A DNA stretch of 36,784 nucleotides, from positions 1 to 36,784 of the forward strand of contig PAKY01000069.1 of the NCBI GenBank assembly GCA_002706885.1, written 5' to 3'. Source of the DNA: Phycisphaerae bacterium. GTDB taxonomy: Bacteria; Planctomycetota; Phycisphaerae; Phycisphaerales; UBA1924. This document shows positions 8,844-16,760 of this stretch, piece after piece. A model generated the notes under the pieces. It had not been told where the DNA came from and ran no database searches. It saw only the letters and a list, made by a program, of their open reading frames with translations. A program made the position numbers and the translations under genes. The first letter of the stretch is position 1, and each line of letters begins with the position of its first letter.

Positions 8844-9509
8844 ATGTCGACGGAACCCGCGTCCACCTCCCACGTCATCGAGCATGCCTCGCCGGCGAGA
8901 TGGGTGGCCTGCGGGTTCCTCGGCGGCGCGGGGCTGATCGGGCTCGTGTGGGCGATGATCACGTTCACCCCACTGAACAACGCGCCTGCGCCGACTCAGG
9001 CGGCGATCCAGCCTGTCGCCGCGACGCCCGCGGCGCCGCCGACGATCATCATTCAGCAACCTCAGCCGACGCCCACCGAAAGCCCCCGGATCGCGACGCG
9101 GACGATGGAGCCGCCCCGATCGACCGATGCGTCAGAACCGGTCGAACAGCCGGCGCAGTCCGCGCCGCAGTTGACGCCGGCGCCACAACCCGATGGGGCC
9201 GAGCCGGACGTACCTGCTGAGATCGATCACCCGGCGCCCGCCCGAATCACGACGACGCCCCCACAGCCCGCGCCCGAGGCCGCGCCGCGACCGACGCCCT
9301 CCGATCCCTACGCCACGCTCATCAACGTCAATCTGGCGACCGCGAAGGAACTCGAGGCATTGCCCCGCATCGGCCCGGTGCTCGCCCAGCGGATCGTGGA
9401 CCACCGAAACGCCAACGGCCCGTTCCGCTCTGTCAGGGACATGACGGCGGTGAAGGGGATCGGCGAGAAGACCGCGGACGGCCTTGCGCCGTATATCCGC
9501 TTCCAATAG
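8844..9509 (+). CDS. Membrane-anchored ComEA-like helix-hairpin-helix protein
   Basis: The protein has 221 residues. A single membrane segment lies at about 20-43 (WVACGFLGGAGLIGLVW). A Pro/Ala/Gln/Thr-rich linker of roughly 110 residues follows, and the C-terminal 60 residues are a double helix-hairpin-helix: INVNLATAKELEALPRIG, AQRIVDHRNANGPF, then VKGIGEKTADGLAPYI. This is the ComEA DNA-binding domain, which in competent bacteria holds incoming double-stranded DNA outside the inner membrane. The layout (anchor, long linker, HhH at the end) matches ComEA, but no comEC or comF gene is next to it. I start at ATG 8844, with GAAAGG 7 nt upstream, rather than the TTG at 8829 that overlaps the previous stop codon. 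Confidence 0.85.
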   Translation: MSTEPASTSHVIEHASPARWVACGFLGGAGLIGLVWAMITFTPLNNAPAPTQAAIQPVAATPAAPPTIIIQQPQPTPTESPRIATRTMEPPRSTDASEPVEQPAQSAPQLTPAPQPDGAEPDVPAEIDHPAPARITTTPPQPAPEAAPRPTPSDPYATLINVNLATAKELEALPRIGPVLAQRIVDHRNANGPFRSVRDMTAVKGIGEKTADGLAPYIRFQ

Positions 9510-9549
9510 CTGCCCGGGGACGCGGCGTCGGCGACACGGACTTTCGGTC

Positions 9550-9555
9550 TATATT
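9550..9555 (+). promoter_or_regulatory. Candidate -10 box for a leaderless mfd transcript
   Basis: TATATT ends 5 nt before ATG 9561. There is no Shine-Dalgarno sequence, and no convincing -35 box is seen 16-18 bp upstream. Confidence 0.4.
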
Positions 9556-9560
9556 TGCCC

Positions 9561-12500
9561 ATGACGAGCAGCGGCGGGCCGAGCGTGGCGAGCGTGAGCC
9601 ACCCCATCGACCGACTCGCCCGATCGGGCCCCCTCACAGCACTCGCTGACGCCCTCGCGGACGGGCGACGCATCGTCGCCACCGGCGCGGCGGGGTCGTC
9701 GACCGCGCTGGTCGCAGCGGCGGCGTCTCAGCGACTGGAGCGGCCTGTGCTCCTGGTCCTCGCCCACCTCGACGACGCGGATACCGCCGCCGAGGAGCTC
9801 CGCGAAGCGGGAGCCGCGTGCACGCTCCTCCCGGCGATGGAGCAGATCGCGGGGGAGGACGCGACGACCGCGGAACTGTTCCTCGCCCGCGTGCTGGCGG
9901 CTCGCGTGGCGGTCCGCCAGTCGGCGACCGAGCCACGGGTGTACGCGGCGTCGATCGCGTCGCTGATGCAATACGTGCCCACCCGGGACCGAGCGAGCGA
10001 ACTGACGATGTCGCTCGCACGCGGCGCGACACTCGACCCCAGGACGCTGATCAAATGGCTCGGCTCGTCGGGCTACCAGCGCCTCGACGCGATCGAGGAG
10101 CCGGGGGACTTCGCGGTTCGAGGGGGCATCGTCGACGTCTTCCCGTTCGGCGGCGCCACTCCATCCGGGCCGCTCACGACGCCTATCCGCCTCGACTTCT
10201 TCGGGGACGAGATCGATCGCCTCCACGAGATCGATCTTGACACCATGGGCTCGGACCGAGCCATCGAGAGCGTCGAGATCGTGGCGTCGGCGGAGACCGC
10301 GAGCGGGCCGGCGCTGGGTGAGAGCTTTGTCGACCTCCTGCCCACCGAGACCGTCGCGATCGTCGCGGAGACGCTGGAGGTCGTCGAGCAGGGACGCGGC
10401 TTCTTTGAGCGTTCGACGGACGGACGACGGATCATGGGTCCGCCCGAGGTGCTCAAACGCCTCGAGACGCGGCTGAGCGCGTTCGCGGAGATCAATCAGT
10501 TCTCGGCCGGGGCGGCGACCGCCGACGCGCGACTGACGCTTCCCGTCGAACCGCTTCCGAGCTTCAGTCGAGAGCTGAGCGAGGCGATGGGCGAACTCGC
10601 CTCGATGCCCGTGACCGCGCGAGTGGTCGCGTGCCAGAACAAGGGCGAGCGGGAGCGGCTGACGGAGGGCATAGCCGAGGCCGCGGCGCCCCTCGATGTC
10701 GAGATCATCGACTGCTTCATCGATCGCGGTTTCATCTCCCGCTCGAGCGACGCCGACGCGCTTGCCGTCGTGCCCTACCACGAGCTGATCCACAGGTTTG
10801 AGGCCCGCCGCGGCATCGGTGGCATCCGAGCCGGACGCGCGATGGACACGTTCGTCGACCTCGCGGTCGGCGACCACGTCGTGCACCAGGATCACGGGAT
10901 CGCGAAGTTCATCGGTATCGAGATCATGCCCGCGGGGACGGCGTCGAGGCGTGAGCGGTCGCTCAAGACCGACGGCAAGGCGAAGCGCGACGAGACGCTC
11001 GAGGAGTACCTCACGCTCGAGTTCGCGGGCGCCTCGCGGCTTCACGTCCCGGCGACCCAGATCGATCTTGTGCAGAAGTACGTCGGCGGGTTCGCGGGCA
11101 AGCCGCCCCTCTCGACGATCGGCGGGACGAAGTGGAAGAACGCCAAACAGCGCGTCGAGGGGTCGGTCCGCGACCTCGCTGGCGAGATGCTCCGCGTCCG
11201 CGCGGCCCGCGAGCACATGCCGGGCATCCGGTACCCATCGGACACGACTTGGCAGCGGGAGTTCGAGGCGGAGTTCCCGTACCAGGAGACCGAGGACCAG
11301 CTCGCGGCGCTGAGCGAGATCAAGCGTGACATGTCGGCCGAGCGCCCCATGGACCGGCTGATCTGCGGCGACGTCGGCTTCGGCAAGACCGAGGTCGCGA
11401 TCCGAGCGGCGTTCAAGGCGTGCGAGTTCGGCAAGCAGGTGGCGGTGCTCGTGCCGACCACGGTCCTCGCCGAGCAGCACGAGCGGACGTTCCGGTCGCG
11501 GTTCGCCGACTACCCCTTCCGCGTCGAATCGCTCAGCCGGTTCAAGACGACCAAGGAAGTCAACGACACGCTCGCGAAGCTCCGGCGGGGCGAGCTCGAC
11601 GTGATCATCGGCACGCACAGGTTGCTCTCGAAGGACGTGAAGTTCGCCGATCTCGGCATGGTCGTCATCGATGAAGAGCAGCGTTTCGGCGTTGAACACA
11701 AGGAGCGGCTGCTCCAGCTCCGCATGACCGTGGACGTGCTCACCCTCAGCGCGACGCCGATCCCGCGCACGCTGCACATGGCGATGCTCGGCCTCCGCGA
11801 CATCAGCTCCCTCACCACCCCACCGCTCGATCGGCGCGCGATCGTGACCGACGTCGTGCCGTACAACGCGCGGCGCGTGAAGCAAGCGATCGAGCGGGAA
11901 CTCGCCCGCGAGGGCCAGTGCTTCTTTGTGCACAACCGCGTGCACAACATCAAGACGTGGGCAGACGAGCTGCACAAACTCGTTCCGGACGCGCGGATTG
12001 TCGTCGGACACGGGCAGATGTCGCCCAAGGAACTCGAGCAGGTGATGCTCACGTTCTCCAGGCGCGAGGCGGACATTCTCGTCGCGACGACGATCATCGA
12101 GAGCGGCATCGACATCGCGAGCGCGAACACCATGTTCATCAACGAGGCCGACCGCTTCGGCCTCGCCGACCTCCATCAGCTCCGCGGTCGCGTCGGTCGA
12201 TCGAAGCACCGCGGGTATTGCTACCTCCTCCTCCCGGCGGATCGCACCGTCAAGGAAGTGGCCCAGAAGCGTCTGAAGGCGATCGAGCAGTACTCGATGC
12301 TCGGGGCGGGGTTCAAGATCGCGATGCGCGACCTCGAGATCCGCGGCGCTGGCAATCTGCTCGGCGCCGAGCAGTCGGGGCATATCGCGGCCGTCGGGTA
12401 CGAGCTCTTCTGTCGGTTGCTGGAGACCGCCGTCCGCGATCTCCGCGCCGAGCCCGAGCCGCCGGCGGCGAGCAGGGTGAGCGTCGACATCGGCATCCAC

Positions 12501-13007
12501 GGGCTCATCCCCCGCGTCTACATCCCCTCCGATGTCCGGCGGATGGAGGCGTACCGACGAATGGCCTCAGCCACGTCCGAGGCCCACATCGACGCGACCG
12601 AACAGGATCTCCGAGAGGCCTACGGAGCCCCCCCAAAGGCGGTGGACCGACTCCTCGATCTCGCCCGTCTTCGCTATCGCGCCGCGTCCTACGACGCTCG
12701 CGCGGTGGTCCGGCGTGGACCGGACGTCGTCTTCACGACCGCGGCGCCTCAACCGATTGCCGACGCGCTCAAGGGCGGCCCGGGCGACGTCCGCGTCGTC
12801 AGCGCGGAACTTGCGCAGACCAACACCCGCAGCCTGAGTGGCGAAGCACTGGCAGAGGTGTACCTCCGCCTCAACGACGCAGCGTTGGAGCCGGAATCGC
12901 TGCTGCGCATTCTGCTACACAGGCTATCATCTCGCGACACCGGAACTTCTACGGATCCGTCGCCAAAGGTCGATTCCTCCCCAGCTTCCGGGCGTGGAAG
13001 CCGATGA
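9561..13007 (+). CDS. mfd: Transcription-repair coupling factor Mfd
   Basis: Mfd is the translocase that removes RNA polymerase stalled at DNA lesions and recruits UvrA. The 1148 residues match the length of well-studied Mfd proteins. The N-terminal third is the UvrB-like module (GGIVDVFPFG near residue 190). The RNA polymerase-interaction region follows (GDHVVHQDHGIAKFIG). Helicase motifs are the Walker A GDVGFGKTE (from residue 603, Lys609), DEEQRFGV (Asp704), SATPIPRTLHMA, IESGIDIASANT and RGRVGRSKHRGYCYLL. The TRG element IRGAGNLLGAEQSGH and the C-terminal UvrA-inhibiting domain complete the protein. The start is ATG 9561; the in-frame TTG two codons earlier lies inside the TATATT box. 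There is no ribosome site, so translation may be leaderless. It is not in an operon with comEA, given the 51-nt gap with its own -10-like box. Confidence 0.97.
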   Translation: MTSSGGPSVASVSHPIDRLARSGPLTALADALADGRRIVATGAAGSSTALVAAAASQRLERPVLLVLAHLDDADTAAEELREAGAACTLLPAMEQIAGEDATTAELFLARVLAARVAVRQSATEPRVYAASIASLMQYVPTRDRASELTMSLARGATLDPRTLIKWLGSSGYQRLDAIEEPGDFAVRGGIVDVFPFGGATPSGPLTTPIRLDFFGDEIDRLHEIDLDTMGSDRAIESVEIVASAETASGPALGESFVDLLPTETVAIVAETLEVVEQGRGFFERSTDGRRIMGPPEVLKRLETRLSAFAEINQFSAGAATADARLTLPVEPLPSFSRELSEAMGELASMPVTARVVACQNKGERERLTEGIAEAAAPLDVEIIDCFIDRGFISRSSDADALAVVPYHELIHRFEARRGIGGIRAGRAMDTFVDLAVGDHVVHQDHGIAKFIGIEIMPAGTASRRERSLKTDGKAKRDETLEEYLTLEFAGASRLHVPATQIDLVQKYVGGFAGKPPLSTIGGTKWKNAKQRVEGSVRDLAGEMLRVRAAREHMPGIRYPSDTTWQREFEAEFPYQETEDQLAALSEIKRDMSAERPMDRLICGDVGFGKTEVAIRAAFKACEFGKQVAVLVPTTVLAEQHERTFRSRFADYPFRVESLSRFKTTKEVNDTLAKLRRGELDVIIGTHRLLSKDVKFADLGMVVIDEEQRFGVEHKERLLQLRMTVDVLTLSATPIPRTLHMAMLGLRDISSLTTPPLDRRAIVTDVVPYNARRVKQAIERELAREGQCFFVHNRVHNIKTWADELHKLVPDARIVVGHGQMSPKELEQVMLTFSRREADILVATTIIESGIDIASANTMFINEADRFGLADLHQLRGRVGRSKHRGYCYLLLPADRTVKEVAQKRLKAIEQYSMLGAGFKIAMRDLEIRGAGNLLGAEQSGHIAAVGYELFCRLLETAVRDLRAEPEPPAASRVSVDIGIHGLIPRVYIPSDVRRMEAYRRMASATSEAHIDATEQDLREAYGAPPKAVDRLLDLARLRYRAASYDARAVVRRGPDVVFTTAAPQPIADALKGGPGDVRVVSAELAQTNTRSLSGEALAEVYLRLNDAALEPESLLRILLHRLSSRDTGTSTDPSPKVDSSPASGRGSR

Positions 13008-13096
13008 TAATTACCGGCTTTTAACGGACTTTGTGGTAGTGGAATACCTAGGGTTCTCGCTTGTAGCCATACAACGCGAGCCGAAAAGGCGCATGC

Positions 13097-13891
13097 ATGT
13101 CAACGATGCCGAGCGGAGCTGAGCCGCCGGACAACCCCTACCCGCGACCGACCGATGGGCGACCCCAGGGCAATACGGGTCTGACGACCGCGCTGAGCCA
13201 GCTCCGTCGGCGCGTGGTCCGCTCGGCGAACATCGCGATCGACATGCTTGAAGCCTCGCTGCACGCCTTGCACAACGCCGACCACCTCGTCGCCGAGCAA
13301 GTCCGTTTACGCGACGACGCAGTGGACGACGAAGAGGTTTGGATCGAGCAGGAGTGCCTGCGGCTCCTGACGCTTCAGCGTCCGTACGGTCAGGACTTCC
13401 GCCTGCTCGCGTTCTGCATGAAGGTCAACGCGGACATCGAGCGGGTCGCGGACCACGCGACCTCAATCGCGAAGGTCGCTCTCCAGGTCGATCCTGACGA
13501 CATCCCGCAGTGGCCCACGGCGCTGGTTGAACTCGGCGACCGCGTGCCGGTGCTCTGCCACACGCTGCTCCGCGCGGTGCTCGACGAGGACGTCGACGCG
13601 GCTCGAGCGCTGGTGAAGGGCGACGAGGTCATCGACAAGCTCGACAAGCAGCTCTTCGAAGAGATCAAGGCATGGATCGCGGCCCGCCCCGACGAGGCGA
13701 CGCACGCGATGCTGGCCTACCGCCTCGGACGCGAGCTCGAGCGGGTCGGCGACCTGATGACCAACATCGCCGAGGACATCGTCTATCTGGTCACCGGGCG
13801 GATCATCCGCCACCAGCGTGACCCCGCCGACGCCTCGGAGCCCCTCCCACCAGTCGAAGAAACCGACGGCGATCCGGACGCGAGCTTGTAG
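13097..13891 (+). CDS. phoU: PhoU-domain protein
   Basis: The protein has 264 residues with two PhoU three-helix repeats. The first contains MLEASLHALHNAD and the family signature LRLLTLQRPYGQDFRLLAFCMKVNADIERVADHA; the second contains AYRLGRELERVGDLMTNIAEDIVYLVTG. The conserved E/DxxxD pairs of each repeat (ADIERVADH and ELERVGDLM) are metal-binding in PhoU proteins. PhoU is a cytoplasmic negative regulator linking the Pst phosphate transporter to the PhoR/PhoB system. No pst or phoB genes are in view, so its partner lies elsewhere or it works alone. The first 30 residues are Pro/Gly-rich and probably disordered. A weak AAAGG ribosome site precedes the ATG. The 89-nt gap after mfd is AT-richer than the surroundings and probably holds the promoter, though I could not settle its boxes. 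Confidence 0.85.
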   Translation: MSTMPSGAEPPDNPYPRPTDGRPQGNTGLTTALSQLRRRVVRSANIAIDMLEASLHALHNADHLVAEQVRLRDDAVDDEEVWIEQECLRLLTLQRPYGQDFRLLAFCMKVNADIERVADHATSIAKVALQVDPDDIPQWPTALVELGDRVPVLCHTLLRAVLDEDVDAARALVKGDEVIDKLDKQLFEEIKAWIAARPDEATHAMLAYRLGRELERVGDLMTNIAEDIVYLVTGRIIRHQRDPADASEPLPPVEETDGDPDASL

Positions 13892-13956
13892 ACTGGTTTC
13901 CGCGAGGTCCCTTCGGCCGATAGGTCGTCGCACGGGGCGCGCTCGCGGAGAAGTCC

Positions 13957-14385
13957 ATGTCGCTCAACGTCGAAGCCCACGACCTCGAAGATCCCACCAC
14001 TCTGAAATGCCCCCGCGACGGCGAGGACATGCGTCGGTTCAATGTCGGCGGGATCAAGATCGATCGCTGCGTGGTCTGCGCCGGCATCTGGGTCGACCTG
14101 GGTGAACTCGACGACCTCCTGAGCCTCAAGGGCGAGGCGAAGAAGCGGCTCGATGAACTCGATCACGGGGCGGGCGCTCCGTTCGACGACACCGACCGCG
14201 GCGAGCGCCGCTGCCCGCGCGATACGGCGTTGCTCACGCCGGTCCACGACCCGAAGCAGCCGCACATCGAGTACGACCGCTGCACGCACTGCGGGGGTGT
14301 GTTCTTCGACTCGGGCGAGCTCGCCGACCTGAGCCGATTCACGCTGGAGGAGCGGTTGCGGTGGTTGATGCGGGGGGCGGGGTAA
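13957..14385 (+). CDS. Double zf-TFIIB-like zinc protein
   Basis: The protein has 142 residues built from two copies of the zf-TFIIB-type zinc motif. Copy one has CPRD at 18-21 and CxxC at 38/41 followed by GIWVDLGEL. Copy two has CPRD at 86-89 and CxxC at 109/112 followed by GVFFDSGEL. This pattern (CPxD, about 18-22 residues, CxxCxGxWxDxGEL) defines a widespread family of small bacterial proteins of unknown function, usually predicted as zinc-binding and sometimes fused to membrane or chaperone-like domains. The start has a GGAG site 6-7 nt before the ATG, 65 nt after phoU. A perfect 8-bp hairpin follows 12 nt after its stop. Confidence 0.85.
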   Translation: MSLNVEAHDLEDPTTLKCPRDGEDMRRFNVGGIKIDRCVVCAGIWVDLGELDDLLSLKGEAKKRLDELDHGAGAPFDDTDRGERRCPRDTALLTPVHDPKQPHIEYDRCTHCGGVFFDSGELADLSRFTLEERLRWLMRGAG

Positions 14386-14397
14386 GTGCACCGAACG

Positions 14398-14418
14398 GCG
14401 TCATTGACTGAATGACGC
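14398..14418. terminator. Hairpin after the zinc-protein gene
   Basis: GCGTCATT and AATGACGC are perfect 8-bp inverted arms with a 5-nt loop, 12 nt beyond the stop at 14385. There is no T-run, so it is terminator-like by position only; an operator for something downstream is also possible. Confidence 0.4.
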
Positions 14419-14692
14419 GTGTTCGACGCAAGTACCAGTTGCCATCGACCCCAACGTACCCCAGCGTGGTCTGTCGGCTTCGGAACAGGCCGATTTTCTA
14501 TCCGATTCGATCGGAGCGATCGATGCCAAAACATATGGCGTGGTACCAGACAGCGTATCGGTGTTTGCGATTGACGGGCTAGAGACCCTCGTCTTTTTCA
14601 GCCGGTCGCCGATAGGGGACGACGTGGTCGATCTGATCCGGAGTCGGCTCGAAGACCTTCGTTCAAGCGGGTCCCTCGATATCAACCGGTGA
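14408..14692 (+). pseudogene. Start-less protein-like reading frame, probable remnant
   Basis: From the stop at 14405-14407 an open frame of 94 codons runs to TGA 14690-14692. It has no ATG, GTG or TTG in its first two thirds; only CTG 14408 could start it in full. The translation nevertheless looks like protein: a polar N-part, then GVVPDSVSVFAIDGLETLVFF, then an amphipathic helix (DDVVDLIRSRLEDLRSSG). Third codon positions are clearly less GC-rich than in the neighbours. It overlaps the end of the convergent M50-like gene by 11 bases. It could be the 3' remnant of a lost gene, a gene with a CTG start, or chance. I do not recognise the family. Confidence 0.3.
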
Positions 14693-15266
14693 ACCAGACC
14701 GAACCGATGACCGCCATCGCCGTCGCCCCGCTTGCGAGCAGCAACGTCGCTGCCCACGGCCTGAGCCATAGGCCGTGACGTCGCGCTCGTTTGATTCCGA
14801 GAACGATGAGCCATCGACCGACTCCGACACTTGCCACGCCGACGAGCGCCAACAACCACCGTGGCGTCCCAAGATCGACCATGACCTGCGTGTCGGCGAT
14901 CGGTTGAACGGCGCCCAGTCCGACATAGGCGCCATTCGCGACGAGGCAGAACGCCGCGATGATCAGACAGATCGGGCGTAATGATCGGGCGAGGACGCCG
15001 ACAAGCAGCGGCCCCCCCGCGCCGATAAGGACGCCGCCGATCGGGCCACCCCACACGGTGAGGAGTGGCCGCGGATTGGGCGCCACGTCGGTGCGAGAGA
15101 AGGTGAGGGGATCGAGCACGACGCGTGCGACCGTCCCGCCTCCTGCGCGTGCGGCCACGACGTGGCCGAGTTCGTGCGTCCACTGCATGTGGAGCCACGA
15201 GAAGATGATGATCGAGGCGACGAAGGCGGCGCGCGCGAGCGTGAGGGCATAGGGGCGATCACCCAT
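14682..15266 (-). CDS. M50-like membrane metallopeptidase
   Basis: The protein has 194 residues with several hydrophobic segments (about 8-28, 60-85, 88-112, 132-155, 165-190). The zinc motif HELGH is at residues 31-35, just after the first segment (LHMQWTHELGHVVAAR), as in site-2 protease-like M50 peptidases. A GGP motif (WGGPIGG) follows at about residue 72. The usual third zinc ligand, an Asp in the NxxPxxxxDG motif, is not obvious, so activity is uncertain; this is common in the short M50-like proteins of PVC bacteria. It lies downstream of scoB with a hairpin between, so it is probably transcribed separately. No ribosome site is clear. The substrate is unknown. Confidence 0.75.
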   Translation of the reverse strand: MGDRPYALTLARAAFVASIIIFSWLHMQWTHELGHVVAARAGGGTVARVVLDPLTFSRTDVAPNPRPLLTVWGGPIGGVLIGAGGPLLVGVLARSLRPICLIIAAFCLVANGAYVGLGAVQPIADTQVMVDLGTPRWLLALVGVASVGVGRWLIVLGIKRARRHGLWLRPWAATLLLASGATAMAVIGSVWFTG

Positions 15267-15293
15267 GGCGCTTGTCCGTCTGGCGTGGAATGT

Positions 15294-15314
15294 GCCGGAC
15301 TGGGACAGTCCGGC
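15294..15314 (-). terminator. Hairpin between scoB and the M50-like gene
   Basis: GCCGGACT and AGTCCGGC are perfect 8-bp arms around a 5-nt loop, 33 nt after the scoB stop. There is no T-run. Its position fits a scoB terminator, and its geometry equals that of the hairpin at 14398-14418. Confidence 0.45.
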
Positions 15315-15347
15315 TCGGTGAGCGTCGGGACGCCTCGGGCGACGCGC

Positions 15348-16010
15348 TTATACCGCGACCTCCGCCACATCGCCCTCCACGATGATCTCCGCATCGGTCT
15401 TCTGCTTCACCTCGTCGACACTCACGCCCGGCGCCACCTCCGTGAGACGGAAGCGGCGGCGGTCGTGGTCCATTTCGAGGACGCAAAGGTCGGTGATGAC
15501 CATGTCGATGCACATGGCGCCGGTCAGCGGGAGCGAGCAGGACTTCACGAGCTTCGCGTCGCCCTTCTTGGAGTTGTGCTCCATCATGACGACGACCTTG
15601 CGGACGCCCGCGACGAGGTCCATGGCGCCGCCCATGCCCTTGACCATCTTGCCCGGGATCATCCAGTTGGCGATGTCGCCCTCCTGGCTGATCTGCATGG
15701 CGCCGAGGATGCACATGTCGATGTGGCCGCCGCGGATCATGCCGAAGCTGTCGGAGCTTGAGAAATAGCTGGCGCCTGGGCGGGCGGTGACGGTCTGCTT
15801 GCCCGCGTTGATCAGGTCGGCGTCGACCTCGGCCTCGGTCGGGAAGGGGCCGATGCCGAGGAGGCCGTTCTCCGACTGGAGCCAGACGTCGATGCCGTCG
15901 GGGATGTGATTCGCCACGAGCGTCGGCATGCCGATGCCCAGGTTGACGACGAAACCGTCGCGGAGTTCCACGGCGGCCCGCTGCGCGATCTGTTCACGTG
16001 TGAGTGGCAT
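15348..16010 (-). CDS. scoB: Succinyl-CoA:3-ketoacid CoA-transferase subunit B
   Basis: The B subunit carries the catalytic glutamate of this CoA-transferase, which moves CoA between succinate and acetoacetate (or a similar 3-oxoacid). The motif [11 protein letters not shown] places the active Glu at residue 47. Other family blocks are [40 protein letters not shown] and [11 protein letters not shown]. The length of 220 residues is normal. I start at ATG 16010 (MPLTREQIA); the reading frame is open 19 codons further but adds no family sequence. A TACACT box 6 nt before this ATG and the lack of a ribosome site suggest a leaderless message. Its partner scoA is 3.4 kb upstream on the same strand, separated by feoAB and three small genes, which is unusual. 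Confidence 0.93.
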   Translation of the reverse strand: MPLTREQIAQRAAVELRDGFVVNLGIGMPTLVANHIPDGIDVWLQSENGLLGIGPFPTEAEVDADLINAGKQTVTARPGASYFSSSDSFGMIRGGHIDMCILGAMQISQEGDIANWMIPGKMVKGMGGAMDLVAGVRKVVVMMEHNSKKGDAKLVKSCSLPLTGAMCIDMVITDLCVLEMDHDRRRFRLTEVAPGVSVDEVKQKTDAEIIVEGDVAEVAV

Positions 16011-16016
16011 GGCGCG

Positions 16017-16022
16017 AGTGTA
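16017..16022 (-). promoter_or_regulatory. Candidate -10 box for scoB
   Basis: TACACT on the minus strand ends 6 nt before the scoB ATG. It suggests that scoB has its own promoter despite lying in a same-strand gene run. Confidence 0.35.
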
Positions 16023-16078
16023 CATGGAGACACGGCGGCCGCGCCGACATCGGCCCACACCCAGCACACAGCCCTGCC

Positions 16079-16543
16079 TCAGCGCCGTGGATTCGGCGGC
16101 GGGTTGATCTGGCGATCGCCCGGCTGCTTGGGGGACTGGGCCGAGCCGTGACCCTGGCTGTCAAAGTGCGGGATGGGCGGCTTGCCGTCGGGGGCCTTCT
16201 CGATGGCGCCAGCGGGACCAGTGCCATCACCGATGCCCGAGCCGGGGCGGGCCGCTTCGGTCTCGGACGATTCCACCCACTGGAGGTAGCGCACGTCTGC
16301 TTCCGCGGCCTCGCGGACCGCGTTCTCGATGCGCCCCGCCGCCTCGCCGTGCTTGAGCGACGCGACATCGCCCGGCGGGGCGTGGATGAGGACGTCGATG
16401 GTCGGGCGCCCGCTGTCGTCGTCGACATGGCGGGCCTCGACCTGAGCGTGCGCGAAGAGCTTCGCGGCGTCGCGGTCGCGATCGGTGTTGCCGCCGTCCT
16501 TGCGCGTGAGGAAACGAACGGTATCTGCCTTGAGGTCTTGCAT
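16079..16543 (-). CDS. Hypothetical protein
   Basis: The protein has 154 residues and I do not recognise the family. The N-terminal 100 residues look folded ([51 protein letters not shown]). The last 50 residues are Gly/Pro/Gln-rich and probably disordered. No membrane segment, signal peptide or cysteine is present. ATG 16543 is preferred over the in-frame TTG two codons earlier; neither has a good ribosome site. It lies between the small FeoB-coupled peptide and scoB, on the same strand. The opposite-strand open frame here reads as an Arg-rich shadow, which supports the minus strand as the coding one. Confidence 0.65.
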   Translation of the reverse strand: MQDLKADTVRFLTRKDGGNTDRDRDAAKLFAHAQVEARHVDDDSGRPTIDVLIHAPPGDVASLKHGEAAGRIENAVREAAEADVRYLQWVESSETEAARPGSGIGDGTGPAGAIEKAPDGKPPIPHFDSQGHGSAQSPKQPGDRQINPPPNPRR

Positions 16544-16619
16544 ACCCAATCAGAGCCGCCCGCGATGACGCGACGCCGAGGTCAGGATGAAGGTCTCTTC
16601 ACGTCGCCCGTGCTCCCGC

Positions 16620-16760
16620 TCAGCGGCGAGTTTCGCGGTTGATCGTGAGGGTCGCGCGCTGGTTCTTCGGCTTTGTTGGGCGGAGCGCTCTGACCAGCAA
16701 TATCACCGCGGCGAGACCCGCGAGCGAAACCGCCCAGAACTGCCAGTCGCCGAGCGGCAT
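16620..16760 (-). CDS. 46-residue membrane peptide coupled to feoB
   Basis: Starting at ATG 16760, whose A is shared with the feoB stop (ATGA overlap), the frame encodes 46 residues: a short start (MPLGDWQFWA), one membrane segment at about 7-26 and a basic tail (RPTKPKNQR and ending RETRR). In many bacteria a tiny gene follows feoB (FeoC, or the FeoB-associated Cys-rich membrane protein). This peptide has the size and single-segment layout of the latter but no cysteine at all. A role as an FeoB accessory is inferred from the overlap. The longer frame reaching 16901 is only read-through of feoB sequence. Confidence 0.7.
   Translation of the reverse strand: MPLGDWQFWAVSLAGLAAVILLVRALRPTKPKNQRATLTINRETRR

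Noticed and set aside
9549..12500. 983-codon minus-strand open frame opposite mfd
   Set aside because: It is Arg/His/Asp-rich with no recognisable motif, a typical antisense frame in GC-rich DNA; the plus strand has all Mfd motifs.
13008..13096. Promoter of phoU in the AT-rich gap after mfd
   Set aside because: Several partial boxes (TTAACG, TTGTGG, TACCTA, TAGGGT) exist, but no pair has both good matches and 16-18 bp spacing.
16004..16642. 212-codon plus-strand frame opposite the hypothetical gene
   Set aside because: The Arg/Gly/Ala composition and lack of ribosome site suggest a shadow; the minus frame has a better protein-like pattern and fits the strand of its neighbours.
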